Source: Curtobacterium sp. HSID17257 (lineage in GTDB: Bacteria; Actinomycetota; Actinomycetes; Actinomycetales; Microbacteriaceae). From it: a DNA stretch of 64,000 nt. The DNA is taken from positions 1 through 64,000 of the forward strand of contig NZ_RBLU01000005.1 of assembly GCF_003989515.1 (NCBI RefSeq), given 5' to 3'. Positions 24,587 to 33,447 of this stretch are shown piece by piece (the first letter of the stretch is position 1; every line of letters starts with the position of its first letter). The translations under genes and the position numbers were made by a program. Below the pieces are notes generated by a model. The model saw only the letters and a program-made list of their open reading frames with translations. It was not told the DNA's origin and did not search any database.

Positions 24587-25422
24587 TGCAGGTCGGCGCG
24601 CCCACCATCGAGCTGAACGACGGCCACCGCTTCCCGGAGCTCGGCCTCGGCACGTACGGGCTGAACGGCGACGAGGGCACCGCAGCGGTCGGCGCCGCGA
24701 TCACGAGCGGCTACCGGCTGCTCGACACCGCGCTGAACTACGGCAACGAGGACGCCGTCGGTCGTGCCGTCCGCGAGTCCGAGGTCGACCGCGAGGACCT
24801 CGTCGTCACCTCGAAGCTGCCCGGCCGGCACCACGGCTACGACGAGGCGCACCGCTCGATCGACGAGACGCTCGGGAACCTCGGGCTGGACCGCGTCGAC
24901 CTGTACCTCATCCACTGGCCGAACCCCTCGGTCGGCAAGTTCGTCGACACGTGGAAGGCGTTCGTCGACCTCCGGGACAGCGGCAAGGTCCGCTCGATCG
25001 GCGTCTCGAACTTCACGCCGGAGCACCTTGAGGCGATCATCGACGCGACCGGCGTCGCGCCGGCCGTGAACCAGGTCGAGCTGCACCCGTACTTCCCGCA
25101 GGCCGAGCTCCGGAAGGTGCACGCCGAGTACGGCATCGTCACCGAGAGCTGGAGCCCGCTCGCGAAGCAGTCCGAACTGCTCACCGAGCAGCCCGTGCTC
25201 GACGCGGCGTCCGCCCACGGCGTGACGCCCGGTCAGGTCGTGCTGCGCTGGCACGTCCAGCTCGGCGCGGTGCCGGTGCCGAAGTCCGGCGACGCGAACC
25301 GGCAGCGCGAGAACCTCGACGTCTTCGGCTTCGAGCTGACCGACGACGAGGTCCGCGCGATCTCGGGGCTCGAGCGCGGTCGCCTCTGGGACGGCGACCC
25401 GGACACGCACGAGGAGATGTAG
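24586..25422 (+). CDS. Aldo/keto reductase
   Basis: A 278-residue TIM-barrel oxidoreductase. The catalytic tetrad is intact: Asp47, Tyr52, Lys77 and His110. VRSIGVSNF and the C-terminal VPKSGDANRQREN (NADPH-binding) are typical of the 2,5-diketo-D-gluconate reductase group. It is expected to reduce carbonyl compounds with NADPH; the substrate is unknown. It overlaps the FKBP gene by 1 nt of its start codon, and a family I palindrome follows 13 nt after the stop. Confidence 0.92.
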   Translation: MQVGAPTIELNDGHRFPELGLGTYGLNGDEGTAAVGAAITSGYRLLDTALNYGNEDAVGRAVRESEVDREDLVVTSKLPGRHHGYDEAHRSIDETLGNLGLDRVDLYLIHWPNPSVGKFVDTWKAFVDLRDSGKVRSIGVSNFTPEHLEAIIDATGVAPAVNQVELHPYFPQAELRKVHAEYGIVTESWSPLAKQSELLTEQPVLDAASAHGVTPGQVVLRWHVQLGAVPVPKSGDANRQRENLDVFGFELTDDEVRAISGLERGRLWDGDPDTHEEM

Positions 25423-25435
25423 CGGCTGCCGCCCT

Positions 25436-25483
25436 GACGGACGGGAGGCACGTGGCGGGTCCGCCACGTGCCTCCCGTCCGTC
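25436..25483. repeat. Family I palindrome, copy D (perfect 23-bp arms)
   Basis: Arms 25436-25458 and 25461-25483 pair perfectly with a 2-nt spacer. The inner part reads CACGTGGCGG instead of CCCGTGGCGG, with the opposite arm changed to match. Confidence 0.85.
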
Positions 25484-25520
25484 ACGCGTCGCGTCGCCCC
25501 CGGTGGTCTCCCGGCGGGAC

Positions 25521-25526
25521 TACACT
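25521..25526 (+). promoter_or_regulatory. -10 box TACACT of the HelD-like gene
   Basis: TACACT lies 30 nt before the GTG at 25556, leaving a short 5' leader that includes GAAGGGTGG as a possible ribosome-binding site. Confidence 0.45.
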
Positions 25527-25555
25527 GGACACCCCTGTTTCCCGAAGGGTGGCGT

Positions 25556-27802
25556 GTGTCCGAACCGACCGAGACCGACCGCGAACGTACCTACGTCGAC
25601 GGTCTCTTCACCCGTCTCGACGAGCTGACGGCCGAGGCCGAGCAGCGCCTCGCCGAGACCCGCCGCCAGGCGGTGGGCGGCAACCACCAGAGCCGCAGCG
25701 AGCGTGACGCCTACGCACGCCTCTACGAGGACACGATCGCCACGCTCGACCGCGTCGGCGACCGCCTGGTCTTCGGTCGGCTCGAGGTGTCCGAGCCGGA
25801 GTCGCCCGACGACACGTTCCGGTACATCGGCCGCGTCGGCCTCCGCGACGTCGAGCACCGACCGCTCCTGCTCGACTGGCGCGTCCCCGGTGCGAGCGCC
25901 TTCTACCAGGCGACCGCAGCGCACCCGATGGGCATGCGCGCCCGCCGCCACCTGACGCTCGAGGGCCGCACGGTCGTGAACGTCGAGGACGAGGTCTTCG
26001 ACGCGACCCTGTACGACGACGAGCGCACGCACCTGCAGGGCGAGGGCGCGCTGCTCGCGGCGGTCACCGCCGAGCGCACCGGTCGGATGACCGACATCGT
26101 CGCGACGATCCAGGGCGAGCAGGACCGCATCATCCGCTCCGCGCTCGAGGGTGTCCTCATCGTGCAGGGCGGCCCCGGCACGGGCAAGACCGCCGTGGCG
26201 CTGCACCGCGCCGCGTACCTGCTCTACACGCACCGCGACCGGCTCCGGGGCTCCGGCGTGCTCATGGTCGGGCCGTCCCCGGCGTTCCTGACGTACATCG
26301 AGCAGGTGCTGCCGTCGCTCGGCGAGACCGGCGTGGTGATGGCCTCGCTCGGGTCGCTGTACCCGGGCGTGCACGCGACGACGCACGACCACGGGGACGT
26401 CGCCGCGGTGAAGGGCTCGGCGCAGATGGCGTCGCTGCTCCGCCGTGCCGTCCGCTCCCGCCAGGTCGTCCCGGCCGAGTCGGTCGTGCTCGACGTCGAG
26501 GGGGAGCGGCTCACGGTGCCGCCGCAGCTCGTCGCCGACGCCCTCAAGCGGGCGCAGGACCGCGGGAAGCCGCACAACGTCGCCCGGGTCACCTTCAACA
26601 AGATCGCCCTCGACGCGATGACCCGCCTGCTCGCCGACCAGCTGCGCGCCCGCGGAACGACGGTGGACGAGGCCGACGAGAAGGTCCTGCGCGAGGACAT
26701 CCGCAGCTCGTACGACGCCCGGGTCCTGCTCAACACCGCCTGGCTGCCGCTCCCGCCGGAGAAGTTCCTCGAGGACCTCTACGCGCGCCCGAACTGGCTC
26801 GCCTCGCTGACGCCCGACTGGACCCCCGCCCGCCGTGCACTGCTCCAGCGACCGCGCGGCGCCGGCTTCACGATCGAGGACGTCCCGCTCCTCGACGAGG
26901 CCGCCGAGCTCCTCGGCCCGTTCGACCCCACCGGCGGTGCCGCCAAACGCGCCGCCAAGGCCAGCCACAACCGCGACGTCGAGAACGCCCGTCTGGCGAT
27001 CGAGAACATGGGCGTGGAGGGCATCGTCTCCGCCGAGCAGGTCGCCGGGGCCTTCGCGGAGGGCGGCGACCCGCGCACCACGGCCGAGCGTGCAGCCGAG
27101 GACCGCGAGTGGACCTACGGGCACATCGTCGTCGACGAGGCCCAGGAGCTCTCGCCGATGCAGTGGCGGGTGCTCGCGCGCCGCAACCCGCTGCGGTCGT
27201 TCACGATCGTCGGCGACATGGCGCAGGGGTCCTCGCCGGCTGCCGCGCGCACCTGGGACGACGTCGTCGGTGCCCTCGCTCGCCGCCGTCGTGGTCGCGC
27301 GCCCGTGGTGCCGCTCGACCACCGGATCGAGGAGCTCACGGTGAACTACCGCACCCCGCGGTCCATCGTGCAGGCCGCGGGTTCGTTCGCCGACGCCGCC
27401 GGGCTGGCGGTCACCAGGACCGAGGCCGTGCGTGACGGCGACCCGGTGGACCGCGTGTCGGTGCGCCGCGCGGCGCTGCTGGACACGGTCGCCGAGCGCG
27501 TCGAGGCCGAGCGCGGCCGGATCGGGTCGGGCACCATCGGCGTCATCGTCCCCGAGGCCGACGTCGCCGCCGTGCGCGAGCGCCTGGCGCGGACCGACGC
27601 GGACGTCCGGGGGCTCGGTTCGCCGCGACCGGGGTCGGTGACGGTCCTGACGGGGGCGGACGCGAAGGGCCTCGAGTTCGACGGCGTGCTGTTGGTCGAC
27701 CCCGACCGGGTCGGTGCGGACGCGGCACGCGCCGCGGCCGCGGTGTACGTCGCCATGACGCGGCCGACGCGACGGCTGGTCGTGGTCGACGTCGCCGACT
27801 GA
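25556..27802 (+). CDS. HelD-like UvrD/Rep superfamily 1 ATPase
   Basis: A 748-residue protein. A coiled N-terminal arm (about 1-80) precedes the split helicase core. Walker A is GGPGTGKT with Lys211; a DEAQE-type motif II lies in VVDEAQELSPMQW near 525; motif IV-VI elements include the NYRTPRS segment and the AMTRPT segment near the end. The N-terminal arm, and a large insertion between motifs, match HelD, which removes stalled RNA polymerase from DNA in Gram-positive bacteria, rather than UvrD or PcrA. Start choice lies between two overlapping GTG codons. Confidence 0.85.
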   Translation: MSEPTETDRERTYVDGLFTRLDELTAEAEQRLAETRRQAVGGNHQSRSERDAYARLYEDTIATLDRVGDRLVFGRLEVSEPESPDDTFRYIGRVGLRDVEHRPLLLDWRVPGASAFYQATAAHPMGMRARRHLTLEGRTVVNVEDEVFDATLYDDERTHLQGEGALLAAVTAERTGRMTDIVATIQGEQDRIIRSALEGVLIVQGGPGTGKTAVALHRAAYLLYTHRDRLRGSGVLMVGPSPAFLTYIEQVLPSLGETGVVMASLGSLYPGVHATTHDHGDVAAVKGSAQMASLLRRAVRSRQVVPAESVVLDVEGERLTVPPQLVADALKRAQDRGKPHNVARVTFNKIALDAMTRLLADQLRARGTTVDEADEKVLREDIRSSYDARVLLNTAWLPLPPEKFLEDLYARPNWLASLTPDWTPARRALLQRPRGAGFTIEDVPLLDEAAELLGPFDPTGGAAKRAAKASHNRDVENARLAIENMGVEGIVSAEQVAGAFAEGGDPRTTAERAAEDREWTYGHIVVDEAQELSPMQWRVLARRNPLRSFTIVGDMAQGSSPAAARTWDDVVGALARRRRGRAPVVPLDHRIEELTVNYRTPRSIVQAAGSFADAAGLAVTRTEAVRDGDPVDRVSVRRAALLDTVAERVEAERGRIGSGTIGVIVPEADVAAVRERLARTDADVRGLGSPRPGSVTVLTGADAKGLEFDGVLLVDPDRVGADAARAAAAVYVAMTRPTRRLVVVDVAD

Positions 27803-27843
27803 CGCCAGGTCCGCCGGTCGCGGCGACCGACGCCAGGTCCGTC
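27803..27843. repeat. Direct repeat GACGCCAGGTCCG
   Basis: GACGCCAGGTCCG occurs directly after the HelD-like stop and again about 28 bp later, with CGG or TCGG following. It fills the space before the family I copy E. No function is evident. Confidence 0.4.
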
Positions 27844-27881
27844 GGGGGCGGCGGCCGGCACCGACCACCCGTACCGGTCGT

Positions 27882-27925
27882 CGGACGGGAGGCGCGTGGC
27901 GGCCCCGCCACGCGCCTCCCGTCCG
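27882..27925. repeat. Family I palindrome, copy E (perfect 21-bp arms)
   Basis: Arms 27882-27902 and 27905-27925 pair perfectly. The inner part reads GCGCGTGGCGG. It lies between the convergent HelD-like and emfourin genes and could end both transcripts. Confidence 0.85.
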
Positions 27926-27954
27926 GATCGGGGACGCGTCGTGACGCGCGGCGC

Positions 27955-28230
27955 TCAGCTGAGGGGTTCGCCCTCGTCGCGCACGCGCGTCACGAGGGCG
28001 GCCCACGGGCCGTCGAGCTGGCTGCCGGGGATCGTGACGGTGGTGCGGGCGACGCTCACCGTCCAGGTGAAGTCGTCGGGCACCGCCTGCCGTCGCCGGA
28101 CCGGGGCCTCGCGCGGGAGGGCGCCGACCAGGTCGTCCCAGGCGTCCGGGTCGTCGCACGAGTCGGTGTCGATCCGCCAGCCCCGAGAGAGGCCGGCGAA
28201 CCCACCACTGCGGCGGACGACGATCTGCAT
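27955..28230 (-). CDS. Emfourin-type inhibitor of an M4 metalloprotease
   Basis: A 91-residue cytosolic protein. It opens with MQIVVRRSGGFAGLSRG and has VPDDFTWTVSV and PWAALVTRV further on, matching my memory of the emfourin (M4in) family, a slow tight-binding inhibitor of protealysin-like enzymes. It starts 17 bp after the stop of an M4 metalloprotease gene on the same strand, the gene order described for protealysin and emfourin in Serratia. The pair probably forms a cytosolic enzyme-inhibitor operon. A profile search would settle the family. Confidence 0.8.
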   Translation of the reverse strand: MQIVVRRSGGFAGLSRGWRIDTDSCDDPDAWDDLVGALPREAPVRRRQAVPDDFTWTVSVARTTVTIPGSQLDGPWAALVTRVRDEGEPLS

Positions 28231-28247
28231 GCTCCGGTTCTACGCCG

Positions 28248-29300
28248 TCACGGACCGGTGAGCACGCCGACGCTCCGCCAGGCGTCCTCGACCGCGGCGT
28301 GCTCCGTCGAGCCCTGCCCGAACCGTGCCGCGGCGGCGTCGACGGTGACCCGGGCGAAGCCGGCGAAGTCGATGTCCTCGGTCGTCTCCGGCGAGGTCAG
28401 GGCGTCCCACCAGACGGCTCCGGCGCCCTGCCACGCGTACCCGCCGACGGCCGTCGCGGCGAGGAAGAACGCGTGGTTCGGGATGCCCGAGTTCAGGTGC
28501 ACGCCGCCGGAGTCCTCGGTGGTCTCGACGAAGTCGGCCATGGTCGCCGGCTGCGGGTCCTTCCCGAGCACCGGGTCGTCGTACGCGGTCCCCGGCGCCC
28601 GCATCGACCGGAGTGCCACGCCGTGCACGGCGTCGGTGAAGAGCCCCTCGCCGATGAGCCACGTGGCCTGGTCGGCGGTCTGCCCGGCGGCGTACTGCGC
28701 GACGAGCGAGCCGAAGACGTCGCTGACCGACTCGTTCAGGGCGCCGGACTGCCCCTGGTACGTCAGGTCGGCCGTGTACTGCGTGACGCCGTGCGCGAGC
28801 TCGTGGCCGATGACGTCGAGCGCGACCGTGAAGCGCCGGAACACCTCGTCGTCCCCGTCGCCGAACACCATCCGCTGACCGTCCCAGTAGGCGTTGTCGT
28901 AGTCCTGCCCGTAGTGCACCGTGGCGTCGAGGGGGAGTCCGGCGCCGTCGATCGACACCCGGCCGAACACGTCGAGCCAGAACGCGTGCGTCGCGCCGAG
29001 GCCGGCGTACGCCTCGTCGACCGCGGCGTCACCCGAGTCCGGGTCGCCCTCGCGCCGGACGACCGTGCCGGGCAGGGTCGTCGTGCCGTGGGCGTCGGCG
29101 ACGGTGCGCTGCGGCGATCGGTCGACCGTGCCGCTGATGCCCTGCGACCGGACGCGGTGCTCGTGCTTCGGTGCGGCGACGACGTCCATCTCGGCGAGGG
29201 CGGTGCGTGCCGCCGAGGCCGCGCGGGGGTGCTCCGACGCGGCGGCGACGGCGCGCAGCAGGTACGGCGGGACGACGGAGTGGCGACGGGTGGCGGTCAT
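28248..29300 (-). CDS. M4 family (protealysin-like) zinc metalloprotease
   Basis: A 350-residue thermolysin-type protease. HELAH at 166-170 supplies two zinc ligands and the catalytic Glu, and Glu190 in GALNES is the third ligand. GGVHLNSG with His268 matches the thermolysin His231 region. There is no signal peptide; the propeptide is short and carries VVPPYLLRAVA at 9-19, like the PPL motif of protealysin precursors. Short precursor plus emfourin neighbour suggests intracellular activation and control. ATG at 29300 is the start. Confidence 0.9.
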   Translation of the reverse strand: MTATRRHSVVPPYLLRAVAAASEHPRAASAARTALAEMDVVAAPKHEHRVRSQGISGTVDRSPQRTVADAHGTTTLPGTVVRREGDPDSGDAAVDEAYAGLGATHAFWLDVFGRVSIDGAGLPLDATVHYGQDYDNAYWDGQRMVFGDGDDEVFRRFTVALDVIGHELAHGVTQYTADLTYQGQSGALNESVSDVFGSLVAQYAAGQTADQATWLIGEGLFTDAVHGVALRSMRAPGTAYDDPVLGKDPQPATMADFVETTEDSGGVHLNSGIPNHAFFLAATAVGGYAWQGAGAVWWDALTSPETTEDIDFAGFARVTVDAAAARFGQGSTEHAAVEDAWRSVGVLTGP

Positions 29301-29376
29301 GGCGCCATGGAACCACCGACGACCGACGACAGCGCGGTGCCGACACCGTTCCGCGACGACGGGCCGGGCGGTCGGC

Positions 29377-30441
29377 TCAGTCCTGCCGGCGGTGCGCCAC
29401 GAGCGCCAGGGCGTACGACTCCCACCACTGCCCGGCCGCTGGCCCGCCGTTGCAGGTGCCGTCGCTGAGCCCGGGGGTCTTCACCCACAGCAGGGCGTCG
29501 AGGCGAGAGGACCCCGCAGTGACGTGCGGCGCCTGTCCGAGTCCCGCACCCTTGGGGTTGCACCAGGTCCCGCGCCACCCCTGCCCGTTCCGCGAGACGT
29601 CGATCACGAAGTGCGGGTCGCCGCCGATCGCGTCCGCCAACCGGTCGGCGTACGCACGTTCCGAGTCGACCCGGTAGAAGTTCGAGACGTTCGTCGCGAA
29701 GCCCTGCGTCCGGTCCACCCCGGCCTGCCGCAGCCACCGCGCCATCGTGGCGACGGGCACCCGGTCCTCGTTGCCGCCGTCGAGGTACACCGTGAGCCCG
29801 TGCCCGGAGAGCTCGTGCACCGCGCGGTCGAGCAGCCGCAGCCGGTCCTGGCCGAGGCGCTCGCAGACGTGGATCTGCGCGATCGAGTCCGGTTCGACGA
29901 GCACGACCGCGTGCGACCCCGCCATCGCCCGGACGGCCGACCGCACCCACGGCAGGTAGGCGTCCTCGGCGGTGCCGCCCGCGGAGTAGCTGCCGCAGTC
30001 GCGGTTCGGGATCGCGTAGAGGACGAAGACGGGTGTGCGGTGCTGCTGCTCGGCGCTCCGCACGACCCGTCGGACGACGCTGCGGGTGGCCGACTCGGAG
30101 GGGTCCGTCAGCCAGGTCGCCACCGGCTGGTCCGCGATCTGGTCGATCTGGTCTGCGGTGGTGCGCTCGCCGTCCGCCCGGGCGTCTGCTGCGCGGCGGG
30201 CCGCCTGGTTGTCCTGCTCCGGTTGGCGCGCCAGGCCGCCCGGGAACGCCGCCGCGGCCGACTCGCGAGCGGCGCGCGGCGTCTCCGTGCCCGCACCACC
30301 ACGTCCACCGCCGTCCGGTCCGGTCACCGTGCTGAGCACGAGCGCAGCGACGGCCACCGCGACGACGGCTCCCACGGCGAGCACCGTCCACTGTCGTCGT
30401 CCGCTGCCCCTGGTGCGGCCGTCCGTCCCCTGCTCCGGCAT
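29377..30441 (-). CDS. Glycoside hydrolase family 6 (endoglucanase-like), membrane-anchored
   Basis: About 354 residues. A basic N terminus and one hydrophobic segment (about 18-40) form a signal anchor, followed by a Gly- and Ala-rich linker. The GH6 domain spans 95-354. NRDCGSYSAGG holds the proposed catalytic acid Asp148, LVEPDS holds Asp185, and WVKTPGLSDGTC with GPAAGQWW lies at the C terminus. It should hydrolyse beta-1,4-glucans outside the cell, consistent with a plant-associated lifestyle. ATG at 30441 is chosen over an upstream frame with no ribosome-binding site. Confidence 0.9.
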   Translation of the reverse strand: MPEQGTDGRTRGSGRRQWTVLAVGAVVAVAVAALVLSTVTGPDGGGRGGAGTETPRAARESAAAAFPGGLARQPEQDNQAARRAADARADGERTTADQIDQIADQPVATWLTDPSESATRSVVRRVVRSAEQQHRTPVFVLYAIPNRDCGSYSAGGTAEDAYLPWVRSAVRAMAGSHAVVLVEPDSIAQIHVCERLGQDRLRLLDRAVHELSGHGLTVYLDGGNEDRVPVATMARWLRQAGVDRTQGFATNVSNFYRVDSERAYADRLADAIGGDPHFVIDVSRNGQGWRGTWCNPKGAGLGQAPHVTAGSSRLDALLWVKTPGLSDGTCNGGPAAGQWWESYALALVAHRRQD

Positions 30442-30544
30442 GCGTCCATGCTGGCAGGAGGGCACGGCGTCGTGCCAGCGTGGCCCGGCGTCCGCCCAGG
30501 TGGAGCGCGGCCCGCTGCCAGGAGCCGGCAGTGATACTGACCGG

Positions 30545-30991
30545 ATGTTCCGGAAGCTCCTGCTGCTCGCCCTCACCGCCGGCTACGCCTGGGTGATCTG
30601 GCGGATGACGCTGACGCCGCGGGTCTTCACGCACGCGCAGGACGAGCTCGTGCTGCACGTCATCGCCTGGCTGCAGCAGCTGCCGCACGGCGCGTGGTTC
30701 AGCTACGACCGGGTCGAGTTCCTCGCGAACATCGGCATGTTCGTCCCCGTCGGGATGATCGCGGCGCTGTGGCTCCCGCGCCGCTGGTGGCTGCTGGGTG
30801 CCGTGGTCGCGGTCGCGTTGTCGGTCGGCATCGAGCTCGCGCAGGCCGCGTACCTGCCCTACCGCGTCGCGGACCCACGGGACGTCCTGTCGAACGGCCT
30901 CGGCGGGCTGCTCGGCGCCACGCTCGTCGGACTCGTCCGCAGCCTGCTCCCGGCGCCGCGACGGCAGCGCCTGCGCGCCCGCACCGTCTGA
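30545..30991 (+). CDS. VanZ family membrane protein
   Basis: A 148-residue protein with four hydrophobic helices. The conserved VanZ features are visible: an N-terminal helix, then NIGMFVPVGM, then IELAQAAYLPYRVADPRDVLSNGLGGLLG. The family includes VanZ of glycopeptide resistance, but most members, such as this stand-alone one, have unknown roles. It ends 8 bp before the rpsO promoter. Confidence 0.85.
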   Translation: MFRKLLLLALTAGYAWVIWRMTLTPRVFTHAQDELVLHVIAWLQQLPHGAWFSYDRVEFLANIGMFVPVGMIAALWLPRRWWLLGAVVAVALSVGIELAQAAYLPYRVADPRDVLSNGLGGLLGATLVGLVRSLLPAPRRQRLRARTV

Positions 30992-30998
30992 TCTCTGG

Positions 30999-31004
30999 TA
31001 GTCT
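30999..31004 (+). promoter_or_regulatory. Extended -10 (TGGTAGTCT) of rpsO
   Basis: TGG precedes TAGTCT. The predicted leader of about 80 nt contains a small hairpin at 31044-31058 and an AAAGGGG ribosome-binding site before the ATG at 31091. S15 is known to regulate its own leader in several bacteria, so this is a possible site. Confidence 0.55.
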
Positions 31005-31090
31005 CGTCCGGTTGCCGTCGAACGGCCGCGGACAAAGAGCGCTCACACATCCGGTGTGGGCACCGCGCAACGACCGAAAGGGGATCATCC

Positions 31091-31360
31091 ATGGCACTTG
31101 ACGCGAAGGTCAAGCAGGAGATCATCGAAGAGTACGCGACCCACCCGGGCGACACCGGATCCCCCGAGGTCCAGGTCGCCGTTCTGACGCGTCGCATCAA
31201 CGACCTGAACGAGCACCTCAAGGAGCACAAGCACGACCACCACTCGCGTCGTGGTCTGCTGCTCATGGTCGGTCAGCGTCGCCGTCTCCTCGGTTACCTC
31301 TCCGACGTCGACATCAGCCGCTACCGTGCGCTCATCGAGCGCCTCGGCCTGCGTCGCTAG
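31091..31360 (+). CDS. rpsO: 30S ribosomal protein S15 (uS15)
   Basis: An 89-residue protein with the full S15 signature: [19 protein letters not shown], then [19 protein letters not shown], and a basic C terminus ending GLRR. It binds 16S rRNA early in small-subunit assembly. In many bacteria pnp follows directly; here two other genes intervene. A strong terminator follows at 31385. Confidence 0.98.
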   Translation: MALDAKVKQEIIEEYATHPGDTGSPEVQVAVLTRRINDLNEHLKEHKHDHHSRRGLLLMVGQRRRLLGYLSDVDISRYRALIERLGLRR

Positions 31361-31384
31361 TCGACTCGCAGACACTGCGTGACC

Positions 31385-31421
31385 GAACGCCCCGGTCCTC
31401 CTCGTGAGGACCGGGGCGTTC
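31385..31421 (+). terminator. rpsO terminator
   Basis: A 16-bp perfect stem (31385-31400 with 31406-31421), loop CTCGT, starts 24 nt after the rpsO stop. It is followed by CTCGTTCC rather than a U-tract. Confidence 0.85.
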
Positions 31422-31515
31422 CTCGTTCCCCGGCTGCCGAGGGCCGGGAATGGTTGCGTCGCCGACGCGGTTCGGTACGCTGTTCATGCAAACGCATCGA
31501 AAGTGGGGAATCGCC

Positions 31516-32136
31516 ATGACCACCATCGCCGTCGTCTCCGCCGGGCTCTCCGAGCCCAGCTCCACCCGCCTGCTCGCAGACCGGCTCGCCGCGTCAGCGG
31601 TCGCCGCCGTCTCGGCGGACCAGCCGGGAGGCACGGTGGACCTCCGCCACGTCGAGCTGCGTCCGATCGCCCACGAGATCGTCGACGCGATGCTCACCGG
31701 GTTCGCCGCGCCGGGCCTGGCCGCCGCCCAGCGCACGGTGCTCGAGGCCGACGCGCTCGTCTTCGTCACCCCGGTCTTCACCGCGGGCATCAGCGGTCTG
31801 GCGAAGTCGTTCCTCGACGTGCTCGACAAGGACGGCGTGACCGACCTGCCGGTGCTGCTCGCCGCGACCGGGGGGACCGCACGGCACTCGCTCGCGATCG
31901 ACCACGCCCTGCGCCCGGTGTTCGCGTACCTGCGCGCCGCGGTGGTGCCGACCGGCGTCTTCGCCGCGACCGACGACTGGGGGAGCGAGGCGGACTCCGC
32001 CGCACTGGACGCACGCATCCGCCGGGCCGGGGCCGACCTGGCCTGGGCGATCCGGGCCTCCCGGCGGACGCCGCAGCAGGACGCGCTCGCCGCGCCGACC
32101 GACTTCGCGTCCCTGCTCGGTGGCCTCGGCCACTGA
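31516..32136 (+). CDS. NADPH-dependent FMN reductase family flavoprotein
   Basis: A 206-residue flavodoxin-like protein. TTIAVVSAGLSEPSSTRLLADRL is the FMN phosphate-binding start of this group, and FVTPVFTAGISGLAKSFLDVLD is the second FMN loop. It resembles the actinobacterial CE1759 type of FMN reductase. It would use NAD(P)H to reduce flavin or quinones. It is a single gene between rpsO and pnp, probably from a promoter at TACGCT near 31477. Confidence 0.82.
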   Translation: MTTIAVVSAGLSEPSSTRLLADRLAASAVAAVSADQPGGTVDLRHVELRPIAHEIVDAMLTGFAAPGLAAAQRTVLEADALVFVTPVFTAGISGLAKSFLDVLDKDGVTDLPVLLAATGGTARHSLAIDHALRPVFAYLRAAVVPTGVFAATDDWGSEADSAALDARIRRAGADLAWAIRASRRTPQQDALAAPTDFASLLGGLGH

Positions 32137-32162
32137 GCAGGCGACCCCCGGACGCCGGTCGA

Positions 32163-33371
32163 TCAGTACCAGTGCGGGTTGACGCTCATCTCGTGGTTCC
32201 ACGCCGCGCAGGGGGAGCCGTAGGCGTCGTGGATGTACGCCAGTCCCCAGTTGATCTGCGTCGCCGCGTTCGTCCGCCAGTCCGCCCCGGCGACGCCCAT
32301 CTTCCTCGCCGGCAGTGACTGCGGGATCCCGTACGCGCCGCTCGAGGCGTTGAGGGCGTTGGCGCGCCAGCCGGACTCCTGGTTCCAGAGGGACACCAGG
32401 CACGAGAACTGGTCGCCGCCCCAGCCGTAGGCGCCGATGGCGCTGCGGGCGTAGGCCTGCGCTCCGGCCGGGTCGACGGTGACCCCGCCCGTGCTCGGGT
32501 AGGACGTGTCCGAGCCGCCGCTGGTCGGGGCCGGTGAGGACGGTGACGGCACGGCAGCGGCTGCTGCTGCCTCGGCGGCGGCTCGTTCGCGCGCCCGCTG
32601 CTGGGCGGCCTGCTGCGCGGCGACCTGCACGCCGAGCTCGTACTGCTGCTCGGTCGCGGCGGTGGTGTCCTTCAGCGCGGCCAGTTGTGCGTAGAGCTCG
32701 TCGCTGTGCTGCTGCGTGTCCGCGACGGCCCGTGCGGCTGCGTCGGATGCGGAGCGGGCCGTGGCGGAGCGCTGCTCGGCCGCGGCGGCGAGGCTGCTCC
32801 GCTCGGACTCCGCGCGCTCGGCCTGGTCGTGCAGCGACTCGGCGGTGTGGCCGGCGACCGAAGCGTCCTCCAGCACGCCCTCCCACGTGCTCGAGAGCTG
32901 GTCGACCGCGCCGAGCTGGTAGAGCAGCTGGTCCGGGTCGTGCGTGGTGGCGATGCGGGTCGTCATGGCGTTCTGGCTGCCGTCGCGGTAGAGCGTCGCG
33001 GCCAACTGCCCGGCTCGGTCCTGCGCCTGGGCGGCGGTGCGCTCGGCGTCGTCGGCCTGGGTCCGCAGGGTCGAGGCGGTCTGCGTCGCCGAAGCGAGGT
33101 CCGCCTCGGCGCGGTCGGCGGCCGCGGAGGCGTCGAGGGCTGTCTGCGACTTCGCGGCGGCGTCGGCCTGCACCGACTGCAGCGCCGCCTGCACCTTCGT
33201 CGCCTCGGCGGCGGCGGCCTCCTCGTTCCCCTTCGCCTGCTGCACGTCCTGCCAGGTGGGGTACTGCGTCGTCGCGGCGTCCGCGGGCAGGGCGGTGGCG
33301 ACCGGTGCGACGAGCGCGCCCACGACCACGGCGGTCGCGACGAGCACGGACCGGGAGGGGCTGGTGCGCAT
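32163..33371 (-). CDS. Secreted coiled-coil protein with a C-terminal lytic transglycosylase-like domain
   Basis: A 402-residue precursor. A Sec signal peptide occupies about 1-33 (AxA cleavage region ALPADAAT). A long Ala/Gln/Glu coiled coil of about 230 residues follows, then a Ser/Pro/Gly linker (about 280-305). The C-terminal domain (about 315-402) reads WGGDQFSCLVSLWNQESGW, SSGAYGIPQ and INWGLAYI, like actinobacterial Rpf/SLT-related wall-lytic domains, with the Glu of NQESGW as the likely acid. It probably trims or senses peptidoglycan, as NlpC/P60 coiled-coil proteins do. Substrate specificity is not proven. Confidence 0.82.
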   Translation of the reverse strand: MRTSPSRSVLVATAVVVGALVAPVATALPADAATTQYPTWQDVQQAKGNEEAAAAEATKVQAALQSVQADAAAKSQTALDASAAADRAEADLASATQTASTLRTQADDAERTAAQAQDRAGQLAATLYRDGSQNAMTTRIATTHDPDQLLYQLGAVDQLSSTWEGVLEDASVAGHTAESLHDQAERAESERSSLAAAAEQRSATARSASDAAARAVADTQQHSDELYAQLAALKDTTAATEQQYELGVQVAAQQAAQQRARERAAAEAAAAAAVPSPSSPAPTSGGSDTSYPSTGGVTVDPAGAQAYARSAIGAYGWGGDQFSCLVSLWNQESGWRANALNASSGAYGIPQSLPARKMGVAGADWRTNAATQINWGLAYIHDAYGSPCAAWNHEMSVNPHWY

Positions 33372-33428
33372 GGCGGCAGGCTACCGGGGACACGCCCGTT
33401 CGCCAGGAGCAACGCCCGCCCGGCGCCT

Positions 33429-33447
33429 GAGGACTGGTAAAGTCCTC
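33429..33447 (+). promoter_or_regulatory. pnp promoter with a hairpin over the -10 box
   Basis: The extended -10 TGGTAAAGT (TAAAGT at 33438-33443) lies inside a 7-bp inverted repeat, GAGGACT and AGTCCTC. The 306-bp gap between the secreted protein and pnp otherwise contains a leader of about 225 nt with the repeated 12-mer TCCGGACGTCAC (near 33466 and 33481). Leader processing by RNases is known for pnp elsewhere. Confidence 0.5.
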
